DNA from: Archangium gephyra
GTDB lineage: Bacteria; Myxococcota; Myxococcia; Myxococcales; Myxococcaceae
DNA: 64,000 nt
Direction of reading: 5' to 3'
NCBI GenBank assembly: GCA_003243425.1
Contig: QFQP01000001.1
Location: forward strand, 434,001-498,000
The notes under the pieces are model-generated. The model did no database searches, was not told the origin of the DNA, and was given only the letters and a program-made list of their open reading frames with translations. Below, one piece after another: positions 55,028 to 64,000 of the stretch. A program made the position numbers and the translations under genes. Every line of letters starts with the position of its first letter. Position 1 is the stretch's first letter.

Positions 55028-56416
55028 ATGAAGACCCGCCAGGAGAAGGATTCGTTCGGCCCCATCGACGTGCCCGCAGACCGCCTGTGGGGTGCGCAGA
55101 CCCAGCGCTCGCTGCAGTTCTTCCACGTGTCCACCGAGAAGATGCCGCGCGAGCTCATCGCCGCGCTGGTCACCGTGAAGAAGGCCGCTGCGCTGGTGAA
55201 CGTCGACCTCGCGAAGCTCGACGCGAAGAAGGCCGACGCCATCGCGAAGGCCGCCGACGAAGTGCTCCAGGGCCAACACCTCGACGAGTTTCCGCTCTCG
55301 GTCTGGCAGACCGGCAGCGGCACCCAGAGCAACATGAACGTCAACGAGGTGCTGGCCAACCGCGCCTCCGAGCTGCTCGGTGGAGAGCGCGGCATGAAGC
55401 GGCTCGTGCACCCCAACGACGACGTGAACCGCAGCCAGTCGAGCAACGACGCGTTCCCCACGGCGATGCACCTGGCGGCGCTCGGGGCCATCGTCCGCAA
55501 CGTGATTCCCGCCGCGCGCGCGCTCGCCGACGCCACCAGGAAGAAGAGCAGCCAGTTCGAAGGCGTCGTGAAGCTCGGCCGCACGCACCTGCAGGACGCC
55601 ACGCCCATCACGCTCGGGCAGGAGTTCTCGGGCTGGGCCGCGCAGTTGGACCACGCGGTGAAGCACCTCGAAGCCGCGCTGCCGCACCTCGAAGAGCTGG
55701 CGCTCGGGGGCACCGCCGTCGGCACCGGCTTGAACGCGCCGAAGGGCTACGACGTCGCCGTCGCCGCAAAGCTGAGGGAACTCTCAGGTTTGAACGTGCG
55801 CACCGCCGGCAACAAGTTCGAAGCGCTCGGCTCGTGTGATGGCCTCGTCGCCGCGCACGCCGCGCTCAAGGGCCTCGCGGTGAGCCTGTTCAAGTTCGCG
55901 TCTGACGTGCGCCTGCTGGGGTCTGGCCCGCGCGCGGGGCTCGGCGAGTTGACGCTGCCCGAGAACGAGCCCGGCTCGTCGATCATGCCCGGCAAGGTGA
56001 ACCCCACGCAGGCCGAGATGATGACCATGGCCGCCACCCAGGTGCTCGCCAACGACGTCGCCGTTTCCATGGGCGGTACCCAGGGGCACCTGCAGCTCAA
56101 CGTGTTCCGGCCGCTGGTGGTGCACAACCTGCTGCAGTCCTGCCGCCTGCTCGCCGAAGGCATGGACTCGTTCCAGAAGCACTGCGTGGAGGGCCTCGAG
56201 GCGAACCGTCAGCGCATCGCCATGCACCTCGAGCAGTCGCTCATGCTGGTGACCGCGCTCGCGCCGCACATCGGGTACGAGAAGGCCGCCGCCATCGCAC
56301 ACGACGCCCACCACCACGGCACCACGCTGAAGGCCGCAGCCGTCAAATCAGGCCACGTCTCTGACGAACAGTTCGACCAATGGGTCCGCGCCGAAGAAAT
56401 GCTCGCTCCGAGGTGA
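55028..56416 (+). CDS. fumC: Fumarate hydratase class II
   Basis: 462 residues, the normal length. It interconverts fumarate and malate in the citric acid cycle. Recognised by WGAQTQRSLQFF, GSGTQSNMNVNEVLANRA, HPNDDVNRSQSSNDAFPTAM, LGRTHLQDATPITLGQE and the superfamily signature GSSIMPGKVNP. The spacing and the ending match FumC rather than aspartase. Possible weak ribosome site before ATG 55028. A gap of about 120 bases follows, holding the perfect palindrome CCCTGC-G-GCAGGG at 56467-56479 and the promoter of the next gene. Confidence 0.96.
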   Translation: MKTRQEKDSFGPIDVPADRLWGAQTQRSLQFFHVSTEKMPRELIAALVTVKKAAALVNVDLAKLDAKKADAIAKAADEVLQGQHLDEFPLSVWQTGSGTQSNMNVNEVLANRASELLGGERGMKRLVHPNDDVNRSQSSNDAFPTAMHLAALGAIVRNVIPAARALADATRKKSSQFEGVVKLGRTHLQDATPITLGQEFSGWAAQLDHAVKHLEAALPHLEELALGGTAVGTGLNAPKGYDVAVAAKLRELSGLNVRTAGNKFEALGSCDGLVAAHAALKGLAVSLFKFASDVRLLGSGPRAGLGELTLPENEPGSSIMPGKVNPTQAEMMTMAATQVLANDVAVSMGGTQGHLQLNVFRPLVVHNLLQSCRLLAEGMDSFQKHCVEGLEANRQRIAMHLEQSLMLVTALAPHIGYEKAAAIAHDAHHHGTTLKAAAVKSGHVSDEQFDQWVRAEEMLAPR

Positions 56417-56535
56417 CATTCGGATTCGAAGGTTGACGCGTCGCGCCAACTGACGCGAACGCATCACCCTGCGGCAGGGCGTGTACGATGCGGGGACTTT
56501 CCCCTCATCTCCGGCCGCCGCAGGAGTCTCCCAAA

Positions 56536-59454
56536 ATGCTTCGTCTTTCTTTGCTCGCGCTCGCGCTTGGTGTGTTTGCGAGCGGCTGTGGTTGTGGCCG
56601 CGCTCCGGTGCAGAACACGCTCAAGGCTGAAGGTGAGGCCTGTGACGCCGACGAGGAATGTGAGTCGTCGCTCTGCGACAAGCTCCCGGGCAAGTCGACG
56701 GTGTGCTTCCGCCGCTGCTCGCAGGAGTGCAAGTCGGGCGACATCTGCACGCCGCTGGCCGTGAACGACCGCTTCGCCTGCGTGCCCGAGCGCCCGGGCC
56801 TCTGTCAGTCGTGCGCGCTCAACGTCGACTGCCCGTACCCCGGCGACAAGTGCGTGGAGATCGGCGGCGCCAAGGTCTGTGCGCGTGACTGCAGCTTCGA
56901 CGGCGTGTGCCCCTCGAGCTACCGCTGCGCCGACGCCACCGACACCAACGGCGAGTACGTGACCAAGCAGTGCCAGCCCATTTCCGGCACCTGTGAGTGC
57001 ACCGCTGCGACCTCGGGTCAGCAGAAGCCGTGCAGCGAGACGAACAACATCGGCACCTGCATGGGCGTACAGACCTGCAAGCCGCCCAACGGCTACGACG
57101 CGTGCAGCGCGCACGTGCCCAGCGCCGAGAGCTGCAACGGCCGCGACGACGACTGCAACGGCCAGACGGACGAGAACCTCGGCGACACCACGTGTGGTGT
57201 CGGTGAGTGCCGCCGCACGGTGTCCAACTGTGCCAACGGCGCGCCCCAGACCTGCATCGCCGGGTCGCCCAACACCGAGCTGTGTGACGAGCGCGACAAC
57301 GACTGCGACGGCATGACCGACGAGGGCTTCGACAAGTCGACCTCGCTCGAGCACTGCGGCGCCTGCAACAACCCGTGCATCCGCGCCAACGCGGTGCCCA
57401 CGTGCAACGCCGGCATGTGCAGCATCTTGAACTGTCTGCCGGGGTGGACCAACGCCGACGGCATCGACGCCAACGGCTGCGAGTACCCGTGCACGCCCAC
57501 CGGCGCCGAGGTGTGTGACGGCGTCGACAACAACTGCAACGGCCAGACGGACGAAGGCTTCGGCTTGGCGACCGACCCCAACAACTGTGGCGTCTGCGGC
57601 CGCGTGTGCAACGTGAACAACGGCAACATCAACACCTACGCGTGCGTGGCCGGGCAGTGCACCATCGCCACCTGCACCACCGGCTACCAGGACTGTGACC
57701 AGACCTACGCGTCGGGCTGCGAGCAGCACACGCAGAGCGACGTGAACAACTGCGGCATGTGCAACACCCGCTGCATGACGGCCAACGGTACGCCGGCGTG
57801 CACCAACGGCATGTGCGGCATCGGGTCGTGCAACGCGCCGTGGGACAACTGCGACAGCAACGTGATGAACGGCTGCGAGACCAACACCAACACCAGCCTG
57901 AGCCACTGCGGTGCGTGCGGAAACGCGTGCCCTACGCGCAACAACGCGCAGAGCAGCTGCAACGGCTCGTGTGGCTTCACGTGCAACCCGGGCTTCACCG
58001 ACCTCGACGGCAACGCGGCCAATGGCTGCGAGTACGCGTGCATTCCCACCGGCCTCGACGACCCCGACGACAGCGCCACCGACACCAACTGCGACGGCAT
58101 CGACGGTGATGCAGCGCGCGCCATCTTCGTGCATCCCGCGGGCGACGATTCGGCGCCCGGCACGCGTCAGGCGCCCAAGCGCACGGTGCAGGCGGGCATC
58201 AACGCGGCCAACACGGCGACCAAACCGCACGTGTATGTCGCGCAGGGCGTGTACGCCGACCCGGGTACGGTCACGTTGCGAAACGGCATCTCGGTGTTCG
58301 GCGGCTTCAACGCGACCACGTGGTCTCGCGCCGGCTCGTTCACGACCACCGTTCGCGGCAACACCATCAATGGCGGCAACATCATCGCCATGCAGGGCGC
58401 GGCGATCTCTCTGCCGACCACCGTGGGGTACATGACCATTCGCGCGATGGATGCAACGAGCGCAGGCGTCAGCACGTACGGGGTGCACTGCGTGACTTGC
58501 ACTGCCCTCACGCTTCGTTCGGTCAACGTCATCGCTGGAGCCGGCGGAACGGGAACCGCGGGCACCGCCGGCTCGACGGGTCTTGCCGGCTTCAACGGCA
58601 ACCCCGGCGTGAACGGCGACCGTGACAACAACTCGGGTGGTACTGGTGGGCCTGGCGGCGCGTCGAACTGCGGCAGGGCAGGAGGTAACGGCGGAGCCGG
58701 CGGCTGGAACGGCGCTACCGGAAGCGCGGGGGCGACCGGCGCGAACGGCACGTCTGGTGGCGCTGGCGGTGGTGGGTGCAGCGCGTGCTTCGGCAGTTGT
58801 CGCTCGGGAGATGGCGTTCGCGGCTCCAACGGTACGACGGGTTCGCCGGGCGGCGACGGCAGTGGTGGGCTCGGCAGCACGTTCGTGGGCAACTTCCTCG
58901 TGACTGGTTCCGGCGGGAGCGGCAGCACCGGCGGCCCCGGGAACGGCGGCGGCGGCGGCGGTGGCGCAGGCGGGCAAGACATCTGCGACAACGTCGGTGG
59001 GCTCAGCGGCAAGGGCAATGGCGGTGGCGGTGGTGGCGGCGGCGGCTGCGGTGGAACCGGCGCGACGGGAGGAGGCGGCGGCGGATCGTCGATCGCCGTG
59101 TTCCTTGTTTCGTCGACGGGTATCCGGCTCGAGAATTGTGAGCTGACCAGCGGCAACGGCGGTGCTGGCGGCGCAGGCGGCCAAGGTGGCTCCGGCGGCT
59201 CCGGCGGCTCGGGCGCCCCGGGCGGCAACGCCAGTACGTCGGAGATCGGCCTCGGCGGCAGTGGCGGCAACGGTGGCACCGGCGGTCGAGGCGGCCACGG
59301 CGGCGGCGGTGCTGGCGGCGCCTCCTACGCGCTCTACTGTTCAGCGACCGTCGCAACCATTGTAAACCCGGTCTACTCGTACGGCGCCGGCGGTGCAGGC
59401 GGCGTCTCGAGCGGCACCGCGGGCGCTGTGGGCTACGCAGCTGACACCAACTGA
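56536..59454 (+). CDS. Giant Cys-rich/MopE/Gly-rich lipoprotein
   Basis: 972 residues from ATG 56536, chosen for its CAGGAG ribosome site and lipoprotein signal (lipobox FASGC, Cys18). N-terminal Cys-rich modules (about 20-175) are followed by MopE motifs (CNGRDDDCNGQTDE, CDERDNDCDGMTDE, CDGVDNNCNGQTDE) and more Cys modules with NCGxCxxxC (to about 530). A DUF1565-like beta-helix region (about 535-680) has DDSAPGTRQAPKRTVQAGIN and GVYADPGTVTLRNGISVFGG. The final 290 residues are a Gly-rich, collagen-like tail with GGxGGxG repeats, a hydrophobic interruption and a few cysteines. Probably an extracellular structural or adhesive protein. Confidence 0.85.
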   Translation: MLRLSLLALALGVFASGCGCGRAPVQNTLKAEGEACDADEECESSLCDKLPGKSTVCFRRCSQECKSGDICTPLAVNDRFACVPERPGLCQSCALNVDCPYPGDKCVEIGGAKVCARDCSFDGVCPSSYRCADATDTNGEYVTKQCQPISGTCECTAATSGQQKPCSETNNIGTCMGVQTCKPPNGYDACSAHVPSAESCNGRDDDCNGQTDENLGDTTCGVGECRRTVSNCANGAPQTCIAGSPNTELCDERDNDCDGMTDEGFDKSTSLEHCGACNNPCIRANAVPTCNAGMCSILNCLPGWTNADGIDANGCEYPCTPTGAEVCDGVDNNCNGQTDEGFGLATDPNNCGVCGRVCNVNNGNINTYACVAGQCTIATCTTGYQDCDQTYASGCEQHTQSDVNNCGMCNTRCMTANGTPACTNGMCGIGSCNAPWDNCDSNVMNGCETNTNTSLSHCGACGNACPTRNNAQSSCNGSCGFTCNPGFTDLDGNAANGCEYACIPTGLDDPDDSATDTNCDGIDGDAARAIFVHPAGDDSAPGTRQAPKRTVQAGINAANTATKPHVYVAQGVYADPGTVTLRNGISVFGGFNATTWSRAGSFTTTVRGNTINGGNIIAMQGAAISLPTTVGYMTIRAMDATSAGVSTYGVHCVTCTALTLRSVNVIAGAGGTGTAGTAGSTGLAGFNGNPGVNGDRDNNSGGTGGPGGASNCGRAGGNGGAGGWNGATGSAGATGANGTSGGAGGGGCSACFGSCRSGDGVRGSNGTTGSPGGDGSGGLGSTFVGNFLVTGSGGSGSTGGPGNGGGGGGGAGGQDICDNVGGLSGKGNGGGGGGGGGCGGTGATGGGGGGSSIAVFLVSSTGIRLENCELTSGNGGAGGAGGQGGSGGSGGSGAPGGNASTSEIGLGGSGGNGGTGGRGGHGGGGAGGASYALYCSATVATIVNPVYSYGAGGAGGVSSGTAGAVGYAADTN

Positions 59455-59465
59455 AGCAGCCCGCG

Positions 59466-60899
59466 GTGACCGACAAACGACGTGAAAAGCTGCTCCCCGT
59501 GCGTGCGTGGCCGACGCGCGAGGAAGCAGCGAACGCCCGCTGGTTTCAGCCGGTGCAACTGGGCCCCGTGCGCGCCGCGACGCGCACCTGGGTTCCCGCG
59601 ATGGTCCCGTGGCGCAGCAACGACGAAGGCTTCGTCACGCCAGAAGTCGTCGCCTGGTACGAGCGCTTCGCGCGCGGCAGGCCGGGCGTCATCGTCATCG
59701 AAGCCACGGGCATTCGTGACGTGCCTTCGGGCCCGCTGCTGCGCGCAGGGCACGAGCGCTACGTCGAAGGGCTCTCGCGGCTCGTCGACGCCGTGAAGAA
59801 GGCGAGCGACGGCGAGACCAGGTTGTTCGTTCAGCTCATCGACTTCCTGTCCATCAAGCGGCGGCCGAAGCGCGAGGCGTTTCTGTCCCGCTTCCTGAAG
59901 ATGACGCCTGAGCTGCAGCAGCGCCTCGCGCAGTTCTCGAAGCCGCTGCTCGAGCTGACCGACGACGAGCTCCAGTCGGTGCTCGACCGGCGCGACTGGG
60001 AAGCGCTGCAGTTCGGGTTGCGCGAGCGTGTGACCGACACCCACCTCTCGCACATCGCGGAGCTGCCGACCTTCTTACCGGCGCTGTTCGGGGCGGCCGC
60101 CGAGCGGTGCGGGCGCGCTGGCTTCGACGGCATCGAGCTCCACTACGCGCACGCGTACACCATGGCCTCGTTCCTCTCGCCGTTGAACACCCGCACCGAT
60201 GGCTACGGTGGAAGCCGCGAAGCGCGCGTGAAGTTGCCGCTCGAAGTGTTCGCCAGGGTGCGCGCGTCCGTTCCTGCGCACGTCGCGGTCGGTTGTCGTT
60301 TCCTCGCCGACGAGATCATCGAAGGTGGCGCACGGCCCGACGACGCCGCGTTCTACGGCGTGGAATTCGCGCGCGCCGGCATGGACTTCCTCTCGCTCTC
60401 GCGCGGCGGAAAGTTCGAAGACGCAAAGGCTCCGAAGGTGGGCGCTGCGGCGTACCCGTACACCGGGCCCTCAGGTCACGAGTGCATGCCGACCACCACG
60501 AAGTTCGCCACGCCCTGGAGCCGCAACGTCGATTCAGTCGCGCGGGTTCGTCGCGCGGTTCGCGCCGCGGGCTTCGAAACGCCGGTCGTCACCTGCGGTG
60601 GCATCGCGACCTACGAACAGGCCGAGGCTGCGCTCGAGCGCGGCGACGCAGACGTGGTGGCCAGCGCGCGCCAGGCGCTCGCCGACCCCGATTGGTTCCT
60701 CAAACTCCGTGAAGGTCGTGGCGCCGAGATTCGCCGGTGTCTGTTCACCAACTACTGCGAAGGCCTCGATCAAACGCATGAGGTGGTGACCTGTCAGTTG
60801 TGGGACCGCGAGAAAGGCCATGCAGATGACGCGACGGTGCTTCGCACCAGCGATGGCCGCCGCACGATTGCGCCTCCGTGGAGTAAGGCCTCCTCGTGA
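59466..60899 (+). CDS. Old-yellow-enzyme family NADH:flavin oxidoreductase
   Basis: 477 residues from GTG 59466. FMN-binding TIM barrel of the OYE/2,4-dienoyl-CoA reductase group: GIELHYAHAYTMASFLSPLN followed by TRTDGYGGSREAR, VAVGCRFLADE, VVTCGGIAT and ADVVASARQALADPDWF. The C-terminal Cys-containing block CLFTNYCEGLDQ lacks the full 4Fe-4S spacing seen in dienoyl-CoA reductases, so it is more likely a reductase of alpha/beta-unsaturated carbonyls. First gene of a three-gene coupled set. Confidence 0.9.
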   Translation: MTDKRREKLLPVRAWPTREEAANARWFQPVQLGPVRAATRTWVPAMVPWRSNDEGFVTPEVVAWYERFARGRPGVIVIEATGIRDVPSGPLLRAGHERYVEGLSRLVDAVKKASDGETRLFVQLIDFLSIKRRPKREAFLSRFLKMTPELQQRLAQFSKPLLELTDDELQSVLDRRDWEALQFGLRERVTDTHLSHIAELPTFLPALFGAAAERCGRAGFDGIELHYAHAYTMASFLSPLNTRTDGYGGSREARVKLPLEVFARVRASVPAHVAVGCRFLADEIIEGGARPDDAAFYGVEFARAGMDFLSLSRGGKFEDAKAPKVGAAAYPYTGPSGHECMPTTTKFATPWSRNVDSVARVRRAVRAAGFETPVVTCGGIATYEQAEAALERGDADVVASARQALADPDWFLKLREGRGAEIRRCLFTNYCEGLDQTHEVVTCQLWDREKGHADDATVLRTSDGRRTIAPPWSKASS

Positions 60900-61825
60900 T
60901 GCTGTCGCTTCTCGCCTCGCTGCTCATCACCGCTCAGCCTCAGGTCGCGGTGTTGAGCTCCAGCGGCTCCACCGGTGAGCTGCGTTTTCAACCCGTCGAT
61001 TCCACCGAAGTCGTCGCGCCCGCCGTTCGCTTCACGCACGCCGAGGGAAGTCCGGTGCTCGGTTCGCTGCTCCCCGATTCGCGCGTCGTCGTGGCGACGG
61101 CGGTGATGCACGACAGCTCGTTCGGTTCAGCGTTGCTGCGGCTCGAAGCGAACAAGCCCGCTCGCGTATTGGCCGACGGCGTCGTCTACGGCTCACGTCC
61201 GCACGTCTCCCGCGAAGGCCGCGTGTTCGTCTCGCGCGGCCGCGCAGGTTCGGAACTTTCGTCGCAGGGCAGGGTGGATTCTCTGGCCGTCGACGAAGTG
61301 AGCGCGGTCACCGCGAAGTCGCGCACCGTGTATTCGTCGCAGGGCTTTCTCACCTTCATCGCCGGTTCGTTGGGCCGTGAGCTGTTCATCTACGAGCTGA
61401 CGTTGAAGGGCGCGCGGCTCATCGCCGTGCACGTCGACACGCTCGGCGTGCGCGTGCTCATCGACGACATGGTGCCCCTGGCGCGCGACTTCGTGGTCGA
61501 TGCCAGCGCCAGGCGGTTGCTCTTCACGCAGGGCACGCCGTTCGATGACGCGTGGTTCGTCGAGCAGCTGGACCTGGTGACCGCCCAGCGAGCCGTCGTC
61601 GCGCGTTCGAAGGAGCCCACGCTGCTGCCGGCCGTCGTGAACGGCAAGGTGGTCTTCAACGTCGGGCCGCACGAACGCTTCGGCCGGCTCGGCTACACGC
61701 GCGTTCAACACGGGTCGTTGTTCCTTCACGAGGTGCCCGGCGGGTTCCCCGTCGCCTTCGTGAACGAGCAGCGCCTGGCGACGCCGCCTGATTCACGGCT
61801 CGACCTCGCCGGTGTTGCGCCGTGA
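60896..61825 (+). CDS. Exported beta-propeller-like protein of unknown function
   Basis: 309 residues from GTG 60896, overlapping the oxidoreductase stop by 4 bases. A short signal-like start (MMLSLLASLLITAQP) is followed by repeated short strands such as VVVATAVMHDSSFGSALLRL, GRVFVSRGRAG and RRLLFTQGTPFDD, with a spacing suited to a TolB/WD-type propeller. No lipobox. It overlaps the next gene by 4 bases as well. Function unknown; the coupling to a peptidoglycan-type enzyme downstream suggests a cell-envelope role. Confidence 0.75.
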   Translation: MMLSLLASLLITAQPQVAVLSSSGSTGELRFQPVDSTEVVAPAVRFTHAEGSPVLGSLLPDSRVVVATAVMHDSSFGSALLRLEANKPARVLADGVVYGSRPHVSREGRVFVSRGRAGSELSSQGRVDSLAVDEVSAVTAKSRTVYSSQGFLTFIAGSLGRELFIYELTLKGARLIAVHVDTLGVRVLIDDMVPLARDFVVDASARRLLFTQGTPFDDAWFVEQLDLVTAQRAVVARSKEPTLLPAVVNGKVVFNVGPHERFGRLGYTRVQHGSLFLHEVPGGFPVAFVNEQRLATPPDSRLDLAGVAP

Positions 61826-62970
61826 CGGGGCTCGTCTTCGCGTTCGTCGCCGCGCAGTTCTGCCCGAGCTACACGCTGTCGAGCACCAACAACGATGGTG
61901 ACTGCGGCGTGGAAGCCGTCCAGGGCACCAACCCGACCCTCGCCGAATGGCAGCAGCGCTTTGCGCTCGTCAGTCAGGGCCCGGCCGCGTGGGCCTCGAA
62001 CGGGCCCGCCGTCGGCAACATCGGCAGCGGCTGCGGAAAGCCGAACCCCACCACCCAACTTCCGGCCACGTTCCCGTGCGAGCTGCTGCGCGCCATCGCG
62101 ATGCAGGAGAGCGGGTGGCGGCAGTTCTGTGTGCCCACCACGCCGGCTGATCAAGTCGGCGGGCCGTCGCGCACCATCATCAGCTTCGACTGCGGCTACG
62201 GCGTGGGCCAGGTCACCAGCGGCATGAAGATCGGCAACAGCCCGGGGTTCGATCGCGCACGCGTGGCCGGTGACGCGACCTACAACCTCGCCACCGGTGC
62301 CAGCGTTCTCGCCGAGAAGTGGCGCGCGACGAGCTGCGTGGGCGACAACCAGCCGCGCGTCATCGAGCACTGGTACTCGGCGGTGTGGGCGTACAACGGC
62401 CTCGCGTACTCCAACAACCCGAACAACCCGAACTACCCGAGCACCCGCGGCGTGTGGCGTTCGAACGTGGGCGGCGCGGCCCCGTATCAGGAGAAGGTCT
62501 TCGGTTGGGCGGAGTTCCCGCCTTCGTCGCAGCACTGGTCGAGCCTCGCGCTCGCGTACCCGCGCTTGAGCGACCTCCCCACCAGCGGCGGCACGCCCGG
62601 TACGTTGCCTGACCCTTCCTGCGCCACGCCCGCGAGCTGCGCCAACACGCGCGCCGTTCACACCACCGCGTGCGGCCCCACGCCTCCCGTCGATGCGGGG
62701 ACCGGCGGTGGCACCGGCGCGCTCGACGCAGGGCCGTCAGGAGGCGGTGGGCCCACGGGCGGCGGCGGAGGCGGAACGCCAGCGACGGGCGGAGGCTCGC
62801 CATCGCAAGGCGGCGGAGGCGTGGTGGACGTGCCCGACGCGGGAACTCCGGAGCGCGTCGACGCCGGCTTCGCCCGCGGTGGCGTGCGCGGCACCTGCGG
62901 CTGCGCGAGCTTCGAAGGCGTGCTGGGCATTTTGACCCTCGCGCTGATCCGCCGCCGCGGCCGCCGCTGA
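61822..62970 (+). CDS. Lytic-transglycosylase-like protein with MYXO-CTERM-like tail
   Basis: 382 residues from GTG 61822. A short hydrophobic start (MTGLVFAFVAAQF) is a marginal signal peptide. The core (about 60-240) has the lysozyme/SLT-type block LLRAIAMQESGWRQFC with the likely catalytic Glu, then FDCGYGVGQVTSGMK and YNLATGASVLAEKW. A low-complexity Gly/Thr/Pro/Asp region (about 290-345) follows, then the ending CGCASFEGVLGILTLALIRR plus RGRR, which matches the Cys + hydrophobic + Arg sorting tag of myxobacterial surface proteins. It may remodel peptidoglycan at the surface or act on prey cell walls. Confidence 0.82.
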   Translation: MTGLVFAFVAAQFCPSYTLSSTNNDGDCGVEAVQGTNPTLAEWQQRFALVSQGPAAWASNGPAVGNIGSGCGKPNPTTQLPATFPCELLRAIAMQESGWRQFCVPTTPADQVGGPSRTIISFDCGYGVGQVTSGMKIGNSPGFDRARVAGDATYNLATGASVLAEKWRATSCVGDNQPRVIEHWYSAVWAYNGLAYSNNPNNPNYPSTRGVWRSNVGGAAPYQEKVFGWAEFPPSSQHWSSLALAYPRLSDLPTSGGTPGTLPDPSCATPASCANTRAVHTTACGPTPPVDAGTGGGTGALDAGPSGGGGPTGGGGGGTPATGGGSPSQGGGGVVDVPDAGTPERVDAGFARGGVRGTCGCASFEGVLGILTLALIRRRGRR

Positions 62971-63043
62971 TCAGCACCGGAAATCACTTGGCCCTGTCGC
63001 ACCTGTACGCATACGGTGCGCGCGCCTTTCTCTTGGAGTGTCT

Positions 63044-63925
63044 ATGCGCTTGCGTGTCCTGATCGTTGCGGCTCTTTGTGTCGCAACTCCATCGTTGGCT
63101 GAAAAAGCCGCGGTGAACTTCCACCTCGATCCGATGGTGGGCACCGGCCTCGACAAGTTCCGTCTCGTCACCGGCGCAGCGCTCAAGATCGACACCACGC
63201 TCCTCAAGTTCCTCGGGCCGCTGGCGCCGCAGTTCGAGCTCTACGGCGTCGGCGCGTCGGACCGTACGTACCTCCATGAAGGCTCGCTCTTCGGCGGCGG
63301 TCTGGGTCTGCGCCTGCGGCTGCTCAATGACGAGAAGGGCTACCTCTTCAACCCCGGCTCCACGCACACCGGCAATCTCTGGGGCAACCTGTGGGTCGAC
63401 GCGCACGTCACCTACAACTCCGGAGGCTATGGCGTGGGCTTCGACGCCGCGCTCGGCGCCGAGCTCTCGCTGGTCGAAGGCCTCAACATCGGCCCGTTCG
63501 CCAAGTTCATGTTCGTGGGCAAGCGCGCCGACGAGAACGTGCCGCACATGCTGCTGACCTTCGGCTTGAGCCTCGGCATCGGCGCGCCGCAGACCACGCC
63601 CGCCGACGCCGACTACGACAACGACGGCGTGCGCGGCGATGCCGACAAGTGCGTCGACGAAGCGGAAGACAAGGACGGCTTCGAAGACAGCGACGGCTGC
63701 CCCGACAAGGATGACGACAAGGACGGCGTCGACGACGTCGACGACAAGTGCCCGAAGGAGAAGGGCGAGGCCGACTTCGAGGGCTGCCCCGCGCCGCCGC
63801 CGGGGGTCGCGCCCACGTCTCCCGCGCCGACCGACGCACCCGGCGCCGAACTGAAGGCGCCGACGCCTGACGCGACGACCACCACGCCCGCTCCCGGCGT
63901 GGAGCCGTCGACCACGACACCCTGA
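63044..63925 (+). CDS. Outer-membrane-type protein with TSP3 calcium repeats but no OmpA domain
   Basis: 293 residues from ATG 63044, which sits a suitable distance from a TTGGAG ribosome site; GTG 63038 is an alternative. A signal peptide ends near SLAEK. Residues 20-190 alternate short strands like a small beta-barrel (LGLRLRLLNDEKGYLFNPGS, YGVGFDAALGAELSLVEGL). Asp-rich TSP3 repeats follow (DADYDNDGVRGDADKC, DSDGCPDKDDDKDGVDDVDD; about 195-245) and then a Pro/Thr/Ala tail. The protein at 9.8 kb has a similar order but adds an OmpA domain; here that domain is replaced by the tail. Confidence 0.85.
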   Translation: MRLRVLIVAALCVATPSLAEKAAVNFHLDPMVGTGLDKFRLVTGAALKIDTTLLKFLGPLAPQFELYGVGASDRTYLHEGSLFGGGLGLRLRLLNDEKGYLFNPGSTHTGNLWGNLWVDAHVTYNSGGYGVGFDAALGAELSLVEGLNIGPFAKFMFVGKRADENVPHMLLTFGLSLGIGAPQTTPADADYDNDGVRGDADKCVDEAEDKDGFEDSDGCPDKDDDKDGVDDVDDKCPKEKGEADFEGCPAPPPGVAPTSPAPTDAPGAELKAPTPDATTTTPAPGVEPSTTTP

Positions 63926-63953
63926 TCAGCCCGTTCACTCGGCTGTCACTCCG

Positions 63954-63990
63954 GCGCCTCGACTTTGTTCAAGTCGGGGCGCTGTCTTTT
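63954..63990 (+). terminator. Intrinsic terminator after the TSP3-repeat gene
   Basis: GCGCCTCGACTT-TGTTC-AAGTCGGGGCGC is a 12-pair stem with one G-T wobble and a 5-base loop, followed by TGTCTTTT. It lies 29 bases past the stop of the last complete gene. Confidence 0.85.
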
Positions 63991-64000
63991 GCGCCGTATG

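Noticed and set aside
56464..59298. 944-codon minus-strand open frame opposite the giant lipoprotein
   Set aside because: Ala/Val/Arg low-complexity mirror of the repeated plus-strand gene with no domain pattern or start context.

Overview
The window is high-GC DNA from a single bacterial chromosome, almost certainly a myxobacterium (Myxococcota, probably suborder Cystobacterineae). The evidence is four TPR/kinase-type Hanks kinases or pseudokinases, many lipoproteins with Gly/Ala/Thr-rich low-complexity linkers, MopE-type Cys/Asp motifs, proteins ending in a MYXO-CTERM-like Cys + hydrophobic + Arg-rich tail, and a GrpE-DnaK pair without DnaJ. No rRNA, tRNA, insertion sequence, prophage or CRISPR array was seen. 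Genes are dense, translational-coupling overlaps (ATGA/GTGA/TTGA) are frequent, and convergent genes often end within 0-4 bases of each other.

Region by region: 1-2.8 kb holds a thiolase, two small conserved-looking proteins (one behind a hairpin-rich leader) and an inactive rhomboid-like membrane protein. 2.8-11.5 kb holds a secreted zinc phospholipase C/nuclease-like protein, a three-gene signalling unit (lipoprotein, active kinase, pseudokinase), and an OmpA-type outer membrane protein. 11.5-16.7 kb holds a response regulator, a protein with an SSB-like acidic tip, the N-degron leucyltransferase Bpt, a TerC transporter, a protein with a histone-like tail, and a LuxR/LuxR/cupin operon. 16.8-20.8 kb is grpE-dnaK-kinase. 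20.8-30.2 kb is dominated by large Cys-rich surface lipoproteins, interrupted by radA and a YCII/DGPF protein. 30.2-35.4 kb holds a sigma-54 two-component pair and a divergent SulP transporter operon.

35.4-40.9 kb is a biotin cluster (bioB, bioF, bioA, then a CPBP intramembrane protease translationally coupled to bioD). 41-42.3 kb is a VOC/TetR operon behind a perfect 8+5+8 palindrome. 42.4-47.1 kb holds a tiny Cys-rich lipoprotein with a strong terminator, then two secreted proteins sharing a Cys-helix module just ahead of a zinc-finger/kinase/TPR protein. 47-56 kb holds a MopE-type beta-propeller lipoprotein, an ankyrin/TetR pair, a GHL10 glycosidase lipoprotein, an acyl-CoA dehydrogenase, a NUDIX hydrolase, a HAD phosphatase, a broken degV gene and fumC. 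56-64 kb is a giant Cys/Gly-rich lipoprotein, an old-yellow-enzyme operon with a lytic-transglycosylase-like protein, and a calcium-repeat outer membrane protein.

Overall the window mixes core metabolism (biotin, fumarase, beta-oxidation, chaperones, DNA repair) with the large envelope and signalling repertoire typical of myxobacteria. The features most worth following are the kinase-pseudokinase pair, the SSB-tipped protein, the symmetric 7+7 Cys-repeat lipoprotein, the kinase with two paralogous secreted partners, and the protease inside the biotin operon. All functions are read from motifs by eye; no database search was possible.
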